A stretch of 64,000 nucleotides of DNA from Heliocidaris erythrogramma (taxonomy: Eukaryota > Echinodermata > Echinoidea > Camarodonta > Echinometridae). Numbering within the stretch: the first letter of the stretch is position 1; every line of letters starts with the position of its first letter. The notes under the pieces were generated by a model. That model did not search any database, had not been told where the DNA came from, and worked only from the letters and a program-made list of their open reading frames with translations. The stretch covers positions 8,558,303-8,622,302 of the forward strand of contig CM046870.1 in assembly GCA_025617745.1 (NCBI GenBank), given 5' to 3'. A program made the position numbers and the translations under genes. Of the stretch, positions 10,192 through 22,319 are shown piece by piece.

Positions 10192-10760
10192 GAGGGAGGG
10201 AGAGGGGTGGGGGTGTGTGACAAACGGCTGGAATATGTTTTTTCCTTCCCACCCCCCGCCCCCCTTAATTGTTGATCATGCAAAACATCTAATAGAGAGT
10301 TGATATTGCACATGGGAATACCTGCCTTCATGCATTGAAGAAAAAAAAACAACAAAAAAAAAACAACAACAAACAATTCTTTTTAAATGATAGTATATAT
10401 AAACTAGTTTTTGTTGTTGTTATTTTTTAATGTGATAAACTAAGTTTTATTGTTGGAAGATGGAGGAGGAACAATTTAAGCGAGCAAGCATGAGCGAAAA
10501 CAAACACTTCTCTTTTAATAAAATTTGGTATATTATCTGGGTTTTATTGTTGCAGGTCGGGGCAGAAATTTTGCTAAAGGCCATATTAATTCTATTTTGG
10601 CGAGCGAGCGTAGCGAACGAGCACAATCTTGTTTAATGTGATGTTAAGTCCAATTTGGGGTACTTTTCATAGAGGGTGGTTGTCCTGGGGTAGTTGTCCG
10701 GGGGGCTATATTTTTTCTGTCAGTAGTTGTAGTATAATAAAATGAGCGAACCAGTCACGC
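10192..10760. other. Low-complexity intergenic DNA
   Basis: G-rich and C-rich short runs (10190-10265) and A/C-rich runs (10340-10376) are present, with the GCGAGCGAGCGTAGCGAACG motif near 10600. No gene is seen. Confidence 0.5.
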
Positions 10761-10764
10761 AGTT

Positions 10765-10835
10765 CCTTGTGTGGCGCATTCGGATTCACGTTGTGCTCGT
10801 CATGAAGGAATCACGAGTTCGAGTCTCGGCAGGCT
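10765..10835 (+). repeat. Degenerate tRNA-like sequence
   Basis: TGTGGCGCATTCGGATTCACG is followed by a B-box-like GAGTTCGAGTCTCGGC (10814-10830). Stems are poor. It is probably the head of an old tRNA-derived SINE. Confidence 0.4.
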
Positions 10836-10839
10836 AAGG

Positions 10840-11686
10840 GGTGTTAGAATTTAGGAAAGTATCATTGACAAAATTTTCTTTTGATGAAATAAAGTAAGGT
10901 GAAACTGAGAGAAATACAAGTCTTAAAGTTGTAGTCTCTCTCTCTCTCTCAAAGTCTCCAAAACGGAGCTTATTTTGAAAAATAACAACTGAACATCGTT
11001 TTAGACATGATAGAAGGTCGCCTGGTGAAGAAATTTACACTGAATACTGAATTTTATATTTTAGTTTTTGTTAAGAGTTACTGTCATGTGCACTGGGGAA
11101 CATTGGGAAAAAAATAATCCAGCTTTGAATTGTAACTATTATTATTCATCAGGTAAAATCAAAAGACACTGATGTTAATTTTTCCCGGTTACCAAACATG
11201 CCAAAACGTCATTTTGCTCTCGAATATTTTTTTTTTTTTTTTTTAATGTTATACAAATTAAAATCTGTTGACAAGTTACAAGTAAATGAACCATGGAAAT
11301 TTTCTAACAAGCTTTTAAAAAGTTTTGGCTACATGCCGACAGGTTATACAAATTAAAATTTGCAAATAAAAACGCCACACCCTTATTTACACCACTGGGA
11401 CACTTGTTTGATAAAAGAAGGATATTTTAGAAACAGAAGGGGAGAGAGAGAGAAAAAACAGAAAGGAACCGCTTTTTGTCTAGAGAAGAAAGTAAAATGT
11501 AAGAAGGAATTCCGAGTGAGGAGAAAGAGTGGTAGATATGATAATTTACTGCGGGGAAGTAAAGGGAGAAGAATATTCCCACTATAAACTTATTAACAAA
11601 AAGACAAAAGATGCTAATTTCATTAGGGCCTGACAAGGAGGAAAAGAGAGATGGCGATGGCAATAAAGGAAGTGGTGTGATGGGTC
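10840..11686. other. No recognisable gene
   Basis: AT-rich sequence with a TC repeat near 10934 and a purine-rich stretch at about 11430-11590. Open frames here are short and compositional. Confidence 0.5.
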
Positions 11687-11956
11687 CGATAGACCGACAC
11701 CCAATATATAGAAGGTTCGATAGACCGAATGTACGAGAAGGTCCAGTAGACAGAAGGTTCTATAGACCGAATCGGCAGGAGGGTCCAATAGTCCGAAAGT
11801 TCTATAGATCGAATGACCAACGGGTCCGATAGTCAGACGGTCCAATAGATAAAAGGTTCGATAGTCCGAATGTACATGAGGGTGCAATAGACAGAAGGTG
11901 CTATAGACCGAATCGGCAAAAAGGTCCGATAGTTAGAAGGTCCGATAGACCGAAAA
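11687..11956 (+). repeat. Minisatellite with 16+16+10 bp organisation
   Basis: The 16-bp unit GGTYCNATAGNCCGAA occurs about twelve times. After every second unit there is usually a 10-bp spacer such as TGTACGAGAA or TCGGCAGGAG, giving a period near 42 bp. The scaffold AGGTTCG-N5-CCGA and the 16/26-bp spacing match the arrays at 46.9 and 51.1 kb. Open frames across it on both strands are repeat artefacts. Confidence 0.8.
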
Positions 11957-11959
11957 TAA

Positions 11960-13770
11960 ATACGTAAAAAGGGTAAAATAGTGGATAAAATGATAAGTGG
12001 GTAAACAATAAGTGGTTAAAATAATTGGGGGCGTTATGTTTTCAGATGTTTTCAAATGTGGGGGCGGGAATACCCTCCCCCTCCCACTTTTCATGCCTGA
12101 AAAGGGGGTTCCAACCAAAGAAAAAGCAAAAAGGGAAGAGGTTGAAAAGGAAAGAAGAAAAGAAAGGAAAGGAAAAGAAGAGAAAAAGAAAAGAAATCAG
12201 AAAGGAAAGAGAAGAAAACAAAAAATTCAAAAACTTCGCTCACTACCTAGGGTTATTTACCAATGCCCATTATATTTTCATTATTGATATTAGTTATTAA
12301 TATAATCGCCATATTTATGTATATAAACCAATGCCAATTATATTAATAAGTCATATTCTTATGGAAGTTATTTGGTATGCATCTTGAATCTCCAGCTAAT
12401 GTTATGCTATTTTTCTTCTCAAAGAATGTTAGCAACATAACTGAAAGGAATCGAGCGGCAAGTTGACCTAAAGGGGTTAATAAAGAGATGAATTTTCAGA
12501 AATAATGGCCTGTGATCAATAGTCTCTTCCCAATATGAGAACGGAAGTTGCCGATAACATGTTACACAGACATGTTACACAGATTATGAGAACGGAATAA
12601 CAATACGCTAGAACCTATTCCCAGGAGACAACATTCTTCTTTATTTCCTCTCTCTCTCGTTCGCTCGCTTTGCTCGGTCATACAAAACAAGATTTTCTAA
12701 CCCCCCTCTCTATCTCTCTCCCTCCATCTTTCCCACGGCCTCCCCCTCTATTCCTCTGTATTTATTTTCCCTCATCTCTATCAATATAAATTCTGTTCAG
12801 CCTCCCACTGTTGATTTACATTTCACCTTTTTCTTCCCCCATTTCCCTTTATTTTGCTTTGACTTTGGCTCTCTATATTTCACATATGTAATTAATACTT
12901 TACATGCCTTTTCTGCCTCTTTCTCTTTCAATGTTATGCGGGGCCTGTTTTAACACCATATGACCTCTTCTTTCACACACTCCACATGTTGTAATACTTC
13001 TTGGTAAAAAAAATAACACTTTACCCGATTTTTTTAAAATCCCAAACACAGATAGCGCACGTGGACGTCCACGGGTTGCTTCTGCTAGTATTTGTATAAT
13101 TAGTTAAAGCCAAGGTAATAGTAGTACTTCGCAATCGCCCTTGGACGAATTATGGATAAATACGCGATAAAAACTTATGTGTCATGATTAAAATGAATAT
13201 AAATAAGTTACTATTTTTTATCATAAAATGGAATAAGTCTCACCTAAGCTTCACGGATTTAATATCTGGTTCAGTTCTCTTAGTTGTTTGCTCCTATGAA
13301 AATCATATTCTTCCGCTTATAAATTATCTCCAAAAAGCATATAGTGAATAGTGTGATGGTAGAAACAACAAAAAGCTCAACCTTGTATTACCGGCCTTCT
13401 AACAAGTGAACAGTAAGCAAGCAACTCATGCCATGATTAAGAGTCTTGTGCAGAAACACATTTTCCTGACACTGCGCATCACCATCATCACGCACTGATT
13501 TGTGGCGAAGCTCCTCCCTAATATCGGCACAGATTCGGTTCTGTTTTGTATCTACGGAAGTACATTAAAATAGGCATAGCCGGGGGAGGAGGCACATCAG
13601 TGCCGGACAAGAATTCGTGTCGTCGGGAATAACCATGGAGAAAAGTTGTAATACGCATAAAATAATGAATTCCATAAATTATGTGAAAGGGTCCAGACGG
13701 CTTCAAACGGGAAACTTTTTTTTCTCACTTTCACTTTTTTTTTAACCTGGATTCCTATGTTTGGGAGCCT
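11960..13770. other. Intergenic with purine- and pyrimidine-rich blocks
   Basis: There is an A/G-rich block at 12110-12235 and a C/T-rich block at about 12640-12860, with no motif of a known protein. I see no gene. Confidence 0.5.
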
Positions 13771-14240
13771 TATTCAATTCAATTCAATTCAATCTATTTA
13801 TTCAAGTCCATTTAAAAAGTACATAAAGACACATCAGATATATAGAATATATATTGAAGTTTGTGAACCAACAAACAAAAAAGAGAGCGGAAAGAAAAGT
13901 ACAATTTAAAAGGCAAGAATAAGAACCGTACTATTGATATATACAGCACTTAAAATAATGGATATGGAATGGGAAACTGCAAAAGAACCAAATAAAGGTT
14001 CTGTCGAGGCAGTCCCTAATAAAATACCTAAGTTTGTCCTGATAAAGATTATAAAAACATAATGATAAAGGTGGTGGGATGAATTAATTATGTAGCGGAG
14101 TAAGTGAATAAGAATTCCTTAAGCTTTGATTTAAAAGAATTTAAAAATTAAATTTTTTTGATATATTGGGGAAGAGAGTTCCAAATAAAAGGTCCTATGC
14201 TTTTAAAAGAAAAAGAAAAAGAAAATATTCCCAAAATGTA
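13771..14240 (-). pseudogene. LINE 3' remnant (RT C-terminal end and tail)
   Basis: On the minus strand the region near 14165-14205 still reads like the conserved reverse-transcriptase tail GPFIWNSLPQYI. The element ends at 13771-13800 in AATTGAATTGAATTGAATAA, a typical APE-type LINE tail. The rest of the coding region is lost, so this is a 5'-truncated, decayed copy. Confidence 0.6.
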
Positions 14241-14284
14241 TCGTTGTATTTGATATCACAATGGAGAATTACTGTGTTCCTATT

Positions 14285-14490
14285 ACCCAAAGATCAACTC
14301 GTCATACGTCGTGTATGCAACGTCATTACGTCTTTATAACGTTTTGTGAAGACGTCATATTTCTACAGTGAAGACGACGTAATTTTGAAATCTTTACGAC
14401 GTCTTTCAAAGACAATACTTTGTCATTTTTCTAATCAAAATTAACAACGATAGTACGACGTCTTCATGACGTCTTTCAAAGACCATTTTT
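14285..14490. repeat. Internal GACGTC-rich segment
   Basis: At least four GACGTC hexamers and several ACGTC variants lie within about 200 bp, with the phrase GACGTCTTTCAAAGAC repeated. It belongs to the same compositional family as 9623-9763 and 15880-16150. Confidence 0.6.
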
Positions 14491-15190
14491 TAACCATTTT
14501 GGATAAATTTTGGGGAACAATTTTTGTCAAGCCATTTACGAAAGCTGGGAAGCTCTGGCGGTGATCAGTTGGCCTACGTGATACTGAAAATAATATCAAA
14601 TAAAATTAATAAAATTATATAAACAAAATTGCCATATTCTGATTTGTTGTCATTGTGAAAGGAAGGATGGCGGATTGGGGAATTAACCTAATTTTTTATC
14701 GGAATTTGTTAACACTTTCACTGACCTAGCTGTTCCTCCTTTTTCTCTGCTTCCATATTAAAACCTATTTTCCGTGTGGACTTCCCCTTCAACAGGTCAT
14801 AGACTGACATCAAAATGACATCTATCAGTAATGACGAAATAATTTTGTAGGGCAATGTTATGGCATTTACATCAGTATAATTTACAAGACCTTTTACCAG
14901 TTTTGTAGGACAATATTATTACGTGATATTCAATCAATTACGAGATATTTTCAGTATTTGTATGATCATTAGATGATGATGTGCTATTTCAGACATGTAA
15001 ATATTTTATATTATCAGTTATTTAGGGGATATTTTGTCACTAATGCCACCTTGATATGAAGTAATTCGTAGAAATGGCGCGATATTGAAAAAAAAAAAAA
15101 TCAGGGGCTGATAAATGAGATATTACTGTATTCGAAAATAAATTATTATTTCATTGTCATTATCATTATTATCACTATCATTAATATTAC
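14491..15190. other. AT-rich interior of the GACGTC-bounded region
   Basis: No coding frame or RNA gene is seen. It lies between the GACGTC-rich segments and may be element interior. Confidence 0.4.
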
Positions 15191-15194
15191 TACA

Positions 15195-15238
15195 CACATG
15201 TAATATGATTATTATCATTATTATTATTATTATTATTA

Positions 15239-15290
<52 letters not shown>

Positions 15291-15330
15291 ATGCATTATT
15301 ATTATTATTATTATTATTATTAATACCATT
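15195..15330. repeat. ATT trinucleotide microsatellite
   Basis: An almost pure (ATT)n tract with few interruptions. Poly-Ile or poly-Asn type open frames on either strand are artefacts. Confidence 0.95.
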
Positions 15331-15414
15331 ACAATTTTCCAGTTCGATTTAAAATGCTTCCTCATAATATAAGAATACCTCCTCAGTCCTCACTATTTTA
15401 GTTTTTAATGAAGT

Positions 15415-16150
15415 CAAAAGACGTCAAAAAGACGTCAGATTTCCGTCGTGATTCAAGTATAATAATCGATCGCGAATATTCATGAATGACCAGAAACGAC
15501 ACAAATTTGTGGAAATAGATAATGGCATTTGAGTTTTAGGATTTTGTGCAATAATTGCACTTTTAGTTGTGATGGAAAATGTACTTCCATTAATTATTAT
15601 GTTGTACATAATTCAAACAATGTCATGAGGAGGTATTTTCAGAAATACATTAGAAAATTGTAATCTTCAACCATTTTTTACAAGTGCTACGCTATAGTCC
15701 CTATATAAAGTAAAGTAGATACAACGGTATACTAGCTAGATATAGGATTTTAGGATTATAAAATAAAATTATAGGGTTGTTGTAGGATATGATGATGATA
15801 GAATGTAGGACATATTGTTAATATAGACCGGGTGTTAATGTGTTAGATAATTGCAAAAATAATTATCTTTTTGACAGTCTTTAAGACGTCTCTAAGACGT
15901 CAGTATGAATAGCACACGACGTAAAAGAGACCTCTTTATGACGTCTTCTATTGGTAATAAACATGTCTTCATGACGTCATAAAAACGTCTTCTTTGACCA
16001 GAAAGACGTCAAAATTACGTCAATATAAGACGTCTTCAAGACGTCAAACGCGGGTGCAAATTTACGTCTTATTGACGTCATCAACTGACGTCTTTAAGAC
16101 GTGAGGCACGAAATTATTAAGACGTCATTTTGACCAGTCTCTGCTATCAG
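15415..16150 (-). mobile_element. GACGTC-rich transposon end (right-type)
   Basis: About ten GACGTC hexamers lie between 15888 and 16135, with two more near 15420-15440. The end is TCTCTGCTATCAG, the inverse of CTGATAGCAGA at 9623. Its reverse complement aligns well with 9623-9763, so these are terminal inverted repeats of at least 140 bp. A single 6.5-kb element (9623-16150) or two separate insertions are both possible. I found no matching target duplication. Confidence 0.6.
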
Positions 16151-16793
16151 AGAACGGGCCCCTGTGGTCTTTCGTGGGTCTTAATCATTACCACACTTCA
16201 TTTCCTAAATATTAACGAATTTTCTGAACAAGACGAACGTGTTTAGCCACGAGATTTGTTTGTAATGCATGAAAACAATAATGGGCCACTAAAACATAAA
16301 ATTTGGGCCTTTGGAGCACACATTATAATTCAAAAATCCATATTTAATCCATAGATTACGGGAACCGGGTGACTCCTTGTATTAAGCCTATGAGAGATAA
16401 AGAATTCAGTAGTCAACGGATTAAAACAAAATGAACACCATTTCCCATTTGGAGCTGTCTGTACAGCTAACGAGATTTACCCGTTCCTGTAGTCACCTTT
16501 TATGTGTATTATGTTATATTTCGTTTACAATTATTAGCAGCCGTCAGAGTATATACCTAACCGATTATTGATTCAGGTGATGTGAGACTGCGAGCTGATT
16601 CGCTCCGTTTTACTCAGATGTGAACATAACACATTTACATTACGAAATTGATATCACAAATCCAAAAGGAAGGGGGAAATAGAAGAGGAAAAAAAATCAA
16701 CATTCCTGGTTTTGATTACAGTTATGTTAACTCCAATAATTGTAGAGTTACTCGATAAGTATGGGATTTTATTAGTTATCTACCATATGTGAC
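16151..16793. other. No recognisable feature
   Basis: AT-rich sequence without clear repeat ends or coding potential. Confidence 0.5.
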
Positions 16794-17225
16794 CAGGCAT
16801 CACAAAACCACCAAAAAGTCGCCAGATGTGATTTTTTGGTTAAGGTCAGATTCTGAATGAAGAGATTCTCAGCTTTAAAATGATATAAAACTCACTTTGA
16901 TTAGCATTGGATGTTGATACCCAACTGTACAAAGAGTAGAATACCCAGTCCCATAGAATAATATTTTTGAAAAACAGGGTCATAAAAAAGAACGTCAATA
17001 CAACAAAATCCAGAGAAGACAAACAAAGGTCTACTAAAAAGTGTTAAAAAAAATACCACTTTTAGATTGTTTGGTGCTACCAAATTTTCAAATTACTTAG
17101 AAATAATATACTCTTTCAGGAAATACCCAACACTAAAATTTGACCATGCCAACCAAAAACACCTTTATTGAACTCTAACTGAAAATCATACCGTGCGACT
17201 TTTTTTGGTGGTTTTGTGGTGCCTG
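16794..17225 (+). mobile_element. MITE with 29-31 bp terminal inverted repeats
   Basis: The ends begin CAGGCATCACAAAACCACC and finish GGTGGTTTTGTGGTGCCTG, with GTCGC / GCGAC at the inner borders. The CA..TG termini recall the hAT superfamily, but the flanking 8-mers do not match, so the family is uncertain. No transposase is encoded. Confidence 0.75.
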
Positions 17226-19080
17226 AATATTGAATACTGAACCGGACGGGGTATGAAAATCTCTTTCAAACCCAAATCAATTCAAGCATACATTATGATT
17301 AGCAAGTGTTCATTGAAATTCATTATCTTTCGATCATTCTCATTTTTCTTCTTTCTTAGACCACGAAGATTGTACTCTTACTACTACTTTAAAAAAATAC
17401 ATACTCATGATTGTATGGTATGATAATTGGCTGTGAATGCTGAATCATTGACAATGTCTTAGGACTAGGATTTTTTATAGAACTTGTCTGATGGAGGATA
17501 TTAAAGGTTGCATCATTAAATGTATGTGTTAATGCCTACCGTACACTATACGATCGAATACGATTTTGGAAATAAATCACAATAGCATTAATTATGGGCA
17601 TTTAAGAAATAAAATCTACATGATTCAGGTTCTGAATAATAATAGGAATACTAAACATAGAGTTTTGGTGCGCTGTCAGCCTTATACCTGGATTAAGGGC
17701 CAAATCAGTTTAAAATCGTAGACAATTATAGGAGTCCTCTGGCGTCACTTCGACCCGTAGCCGATTTGGCCTTTCCTCCCACTAGAAAAGCTCATAATAG
17801 GCTGTAAATGCGAGTTTACTATCTATATGACTATTCAGAAACGTATTATCAACAACAACTTCTACAAATCTATGCCAAATTTGCTCTCAGTCAATCAGAT
17901 GCAAGTATTTCAGTAGCTAGTAACTTCAGTAACTTGTTATCGATAACAAGTTTTAGGAAACAGGGCCCTGATGTGGATCCTTGTGTTTTGATAAATCACC
18001 ATCATCTCTACTAAATGTAGGCTCTACAGTTATGACGGGGTGACCAAAGTTCGTGCACATTTTAAAGTGTTTAGAAAATGAATGTCATAATAGGCCGCTT
18101 CTGTATTGTATACAAATTTATGCACATATTCTCTGAGCACCTAGTGACGAGCTATTCATTAACCTGCTGTTTATAAATGAGCCTCAGTGCGTGGAATCCA
18201 GTTTGCATAATTATTTGTTACTATGTCCGGCAAGCTTTCAGGTTGTCAAGAACAACCTTTGTTTGAAAAGTATGTATAAAGTTTGCATACATTACCAAAA
18301 CGGTCTATTGATCCAGGGAGCTGTAAATAGAAGGAGTGGAAACTCTTGTAAAATTATGCAAACGTATGCGTGAGTTCTAAAGCTAAACAATGGATGCGTA
18401 ATTCCACTTGGCTTTTAAGTTTCATGCGTGGTGCCTCTTCCACCGCGGGGAAATTCGGAGGCCAGGTACCAGTTTCGCATTTATCAAATTACCGGCCAAA
18501 TTTCAGTGTAAATTGTAAAATTTATGTGGGGATTGTGTTGGGAATAGTGCATCGACCAATTAAATCCTCACTAAAACTCAATATTTTAGGATATTCCGGT
18601 CATCTCCGGTCGTTTGAATGTCCCGCCATTTAATCCATGATTTACAATATTCGATTATAAAGTACTGCGCTAGTGCGCGCATTTGCGCGCATTTAGTATT
18701 TTTTTTGCAGTTGAAAAAAGGTATGAAATTACATAAGTTTTTGTTCGCTCGTTCAACTCATTACACATTCGACAATTAACGAGAAATCATTGAAAGGGAC
18801 AGCGAATAGTTGCTGAGATACCATTTTCTGATGTAGGAGTTTGAAACCCCGATAATTCATGCGTTCTTTTATCTAACCACCTGGTTAACAGTTGCGGAGT
18901 AACGCATAACTTTTCGGCCGCATCGAGCATGGGATCAAAGGAGAGCAGCTTGTTTCCACTATTTGCAGCTCCCTGATTGATCTATGATATTTCATATTCT
19001 GCTAATTTGTTTAATCACGTTTTCAGCAAAGCAAACATCCCAGAGACTAGACGGAAGGGTTCCAGGAAGGAGTAAGTGGG
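17226..19080. other. No recognisable gene
   Basis: The stretch has only short open frames. A GCGCGCATTTGCGCGCATTT motif is at about 18674-18694. I see no transposon ends or RNA genes I can defend. Confidence 0.5.
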
Positions 19081-19086
19081 TAGGAT

Positions 19087-19615
19087 GTCAGATGCCTATA
19101 ATGCCTATAATAATGTTGTCTTTTCAGGTCCCAAATACTGGAACTCTCTAAATCCCGAAATAAAAAGATATGTAAGTATATTTGTATTTAAAAGAAAGTT
19201 AAAAAAGTATCTTTTGAGACCATAGTGTAATTTGTAATACTGTATATCTCCTGGAAATACTCTTGTACTTATCCGATAATGCGTTCGATACATTTATGAT
19301 CTTACGTGCATGTGTAGACTAACGATTACTACATGGGGCATGACGTAATCGTGAGTCATGGCTTCTATATACCTTGCTTCATTACAGAATGTAAATACAA
19401 ATGCACGCAAGTTAAGAAAAAGTTAAACATTAATTCATGATTGTAGACATGATAAATTCAAAGCTAGTTCTAGAACTCAAATCATGCAAAGTGTATCATA
19501 TTGTTGTACAATTTATGTTTCTACGTTTAATTTTGTTTATTTTTATAGGAATGATTTTTGCTGGAAATGGGAATAAATTGGATTGAATTGAATTAAGTTG
19601 AAAGCAAACATAGAA
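19087..19615 (+). pseudogene. LINE 3' end with last RT residues
   Basis: Bases 19112-19225 read in frame as the conserved LINE C-terminal phrase GPKYWNSLNPEIK, followed by FKRKLKKYLL and a stop at 19223-19225. A 3' untranslated part follows, ending near GGATTGAATTGAATTAAG (about 19580-19600). The upstream endonuclease and most of the reverse transcriptase are missing, so this is a 5'-truncated insertion. Confidence 0.65.
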
Positions 19616-19725
19616 AATCCATGATACACACGCCCCCTATACACATGTATATGGGGTGCTGGCGAGCAGGGTCCGCTTTAACAAAACAAAAAGAAAGCAA
19701 AAAAAAAAAAAAAAAAAGCGTGAAA
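19385..19725 (+). repeat. Inverted-duplicate segment, partner at 27850-28180
   Basis: This segment contains the LINE 3' tail plus about 100 bp of downstream sequence (CATGATACACACGCCCCC, GCAGGGTCCGCTTTAACAAA). It matches the reverse complement of about 27850-28180. Because the match runs past the LINE tail, the repeat unit is larger than the LINE end alone. Confidence 0.75.
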
Positions 19726-19924
19726 ACTTCTTGCCAAAGCTCCTCTTGTGTTGTACGCCCCCTTTAAATACCGCTTAGGCCACCTGCCCCCCCCCCCCTT
19801 CAGCCGTAGATACGCCAATTATATTATTACACATTGTTTCGCTAAATCCTGTTAGAAAAGCCCGAGTTTCGGATAAGGAGGTGCAGAATAAATGTTATAA
19901 TAGGCAGGAGAGCAACAAGAAGAA

Positions 19925-21843
19925 CAGGGGTGTCGATCCGTGTTCATGATTGGGGGATGACCAACGAGGGTGCGAAGTCAGTGGCGTATCTAGGGCTTAT
20001 GGCTCCTGGGGCAAAAAATGAAGTTACGCCCCCCCCCCCCCCCCCCCCCGAGTGCCCAAACTTATCTACGTTAGCGAGGGAGCAAAGCGACCGAGCGGCA
20101 AATTTTTCAACTTTTAACCCTAAAAAACGCAATTTCTTGTGCATTTTACCCAGGAAATTTTGCAATTGACCACCACAATTGAGCGGGAGAGAAGCTCGAA
20201 TTTTATACATTGATAAACGGTTTTCTATATTCAGTCACTTCTACAATCGGGAGCAAAACTAACGAAAACCCTATATAGGCTTGAGAAAGAATCGAGAAAT
20301 TCAGCAAGGCTACCTAGAGTTGAGGTTTCTTTCAAAAGTTGAACCTTTGCAAATGCTGTTTTACACACTCTATGCTATATTGGGGGCGCAATATTTAACA
20401 TGAGTCATATGAAACTTACATGATATAGCGAACAAAGCAATTGCATCTTTATTTTTTCAAATTTTGAACCCTTTAAGCCATGGGTTCTTAATTATTTTGT
20501 CAGGCGAGCCAGAAATATTCCTGAAATTACGTCGCGGGCCACTGAGTATTACACATACATATAAAGACGTATGGGGCTCACGTCTCAATTTCCCGAATAC
20601 ATTGTGTATTAGCTTTCTAGCTTTTCGATTCAGCGAGCGAGCGAAGCTTGCGAGCAAAAAAATTGACACTTTAGAATCGTGAAAATCTAATTTCGTCATC
20701 AAAATGTGCTAATTAGATTATCTGGGATATAAAAAAATACAGAGAAACCTTTTCACTGCCCGGAAATGAAATGGCGGTGCCCGAATGCAGAAACATTTTG
20801 ATATTCTCGGGGGAGAGGGCTTCAGGCCCCATCCCCCGCCTCAGATGTTAATGCATACATACCCAAATGGCTCATCTAAGGCATGTAAGGAGAGTTGAAC
20901 GATTTTAGAACTCCTCCCTTGTCCTTATTTTGTGTTCGTTTCATGTTTTTTTTTAACTATATGTACGTGGTGGAAGAGGGAATGGATAAATATAATACTT
21001 CTTTTTGCGAGCGAGGAAAATATTTGACACTTTTATTCATAACAATAGTTAGGATGATATTATATTATGCATCAACATAGTACTTAAAACAAGATTTCTT
21101 TCTTCCTAGATACTTTTGGCGGGCAGCATGATATCGTCTCGCGGGCCGCAAGTAGCCCATGGGCGGCACTTTAAGAACAAGGGCTTTAAGCTATCTAAAA
21201 ACTATATAGGTCTACTGGAGGGGGGGGGGCGAAATTACGAGATCTTGAAAGAAAATAATTATGCGAGGGAGCAAAGCGACTGAGCTTTGGGAAATTTTCG
21301 CATTTCAAACCTTCAAAAACTAGATTTCTAGTGCATTTACACTGCGGATTCTTCATTTTCCCCTATTTTTTTTCTTTCTCTCCTTTGCGTTTTTTACACC
21401 CCTCCAAGTGCCGCCAAGTGCACGTGCCCCCTGCCCCCTAGATACGCCACTGAGCGAAGCGACCGAGCGGGGGAGGGTATGGGAGGGGGTATCCACCTCC
21501 CACACCAAGGACTTTTCAAAAATCTGTCTATAAACCTTGCATTTTAGAGCATCCCAAAAATTTTTTTAATGAAAAGAAGGAATGTCAATGCGAGCGAACG
21601 AATTTTCTTCGATATTTTCGCATTGAAATTATTATTCTTCTTTTTTCCTTACTTCTAAATCATTTAAAAATGTGATGGTATTTCAAGATGAAACATAATA
21701 AGTTTGGATAATTATTAGTTTTAAGTTAATGTAATTTTTATTTATTTCATCCAAAAATATTGGGGGGATGATAATACAGGCCATCCCCCACCTCAGATTT
21801 TGGGGAGGATATAAACCCCCATCCCCTGGGATCGACACCCATG
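19925..21843 (+). mobile_element. Outer hAT-like element with perfect 8-bp target duplication
   Basis: The ends are CAGGGGTGTCGATCC (19925) and GGATCGACACCCATG (ending 21843). They are flanked by identical AAGAAGAA at 19917-19924 and 21844-21851. CAG..-type ends plus an 8-bp duplication are characteristic of the hAT superfamily. It carries no transposase and has been split by another element at 19979-21452. Its own sequence includes the GCGAAGCGACCGAGCG motif. Confidence 0.85.
19979..21452 (+). mobile_element. Nested hAT-like element with 17-bp perfect TIRs
   Basis: CAGTGGCGTATCTAGGG at the start is exactly inverted at the end (CCCTAGATACGCCACTG). The flanking 8-mers TGCGAAGT and AGCGAAGC agree at six positions, consistent with an aged target duplication in a GCGAAGCGAC motif of the outer element. 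The interior has a poly-C run (about 20030-20049), several GCGAGCGA-type motifs and no intact protein. Confidence 0.8.
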
Positions 21844-21851
21844 AAGAAGAA

Positions 21852-22280
21852 CATTTCCCCCTATTTTTCGAACCTTTTTAAAATGCTATACACGTATAGC
21901 CAATATCGGGGTCCGTAATAGAGATCATATCGCAATAGGTGCGGGGGCGCAAAGTGACCGAACTTAAGAAAGCTTTCCGCATTCGAAACCTAATAATTCT
22001 AATGCACTTAACCATGCGGATTGAGGGCCAATACTTAACTATAAATTCCTTTCTTTATCATTTCCTCATTTCCTTTTCGAATTTTGTACCCCTAGCTGCA
22101 AGCTTTCATAAAAGTTTCGGGGTGCTGCAGGCTTATTTATTGATTGATGCAAGGTTTTATTTCATCTCATTTTTCCATATACAAAACAATATGATTACAA
22201 TTACGTTGGCATATCTCTCAAAATTACATAATTAATCAAGTAGTCATGAATCCTGAATATATAATGAAATTTTCAAAACA
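21852..22280. other. No recognisable feature
   Basis: AT-rich sequence, including another degenerate GCGGGGGCGCAAAGTGACCG motif near 21940. No gene is seen. Confidence 0.45.
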
Positions 22281-22319
22281 AGATGCTTTACACCGCAGAA
22301 CAAATGATAAGACAGGACT

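Noticed and set aside
15123..15372. Poly-Ile frames on both strands
   Set aside because: These are translations of an ATT microsatellite.
9623..16150. Target-site duplication for a single 6.5-kb GACGTC element
   Set aside because: The 8-mers outside the two ends (TATGATCC and AGAACGGG) do not match.
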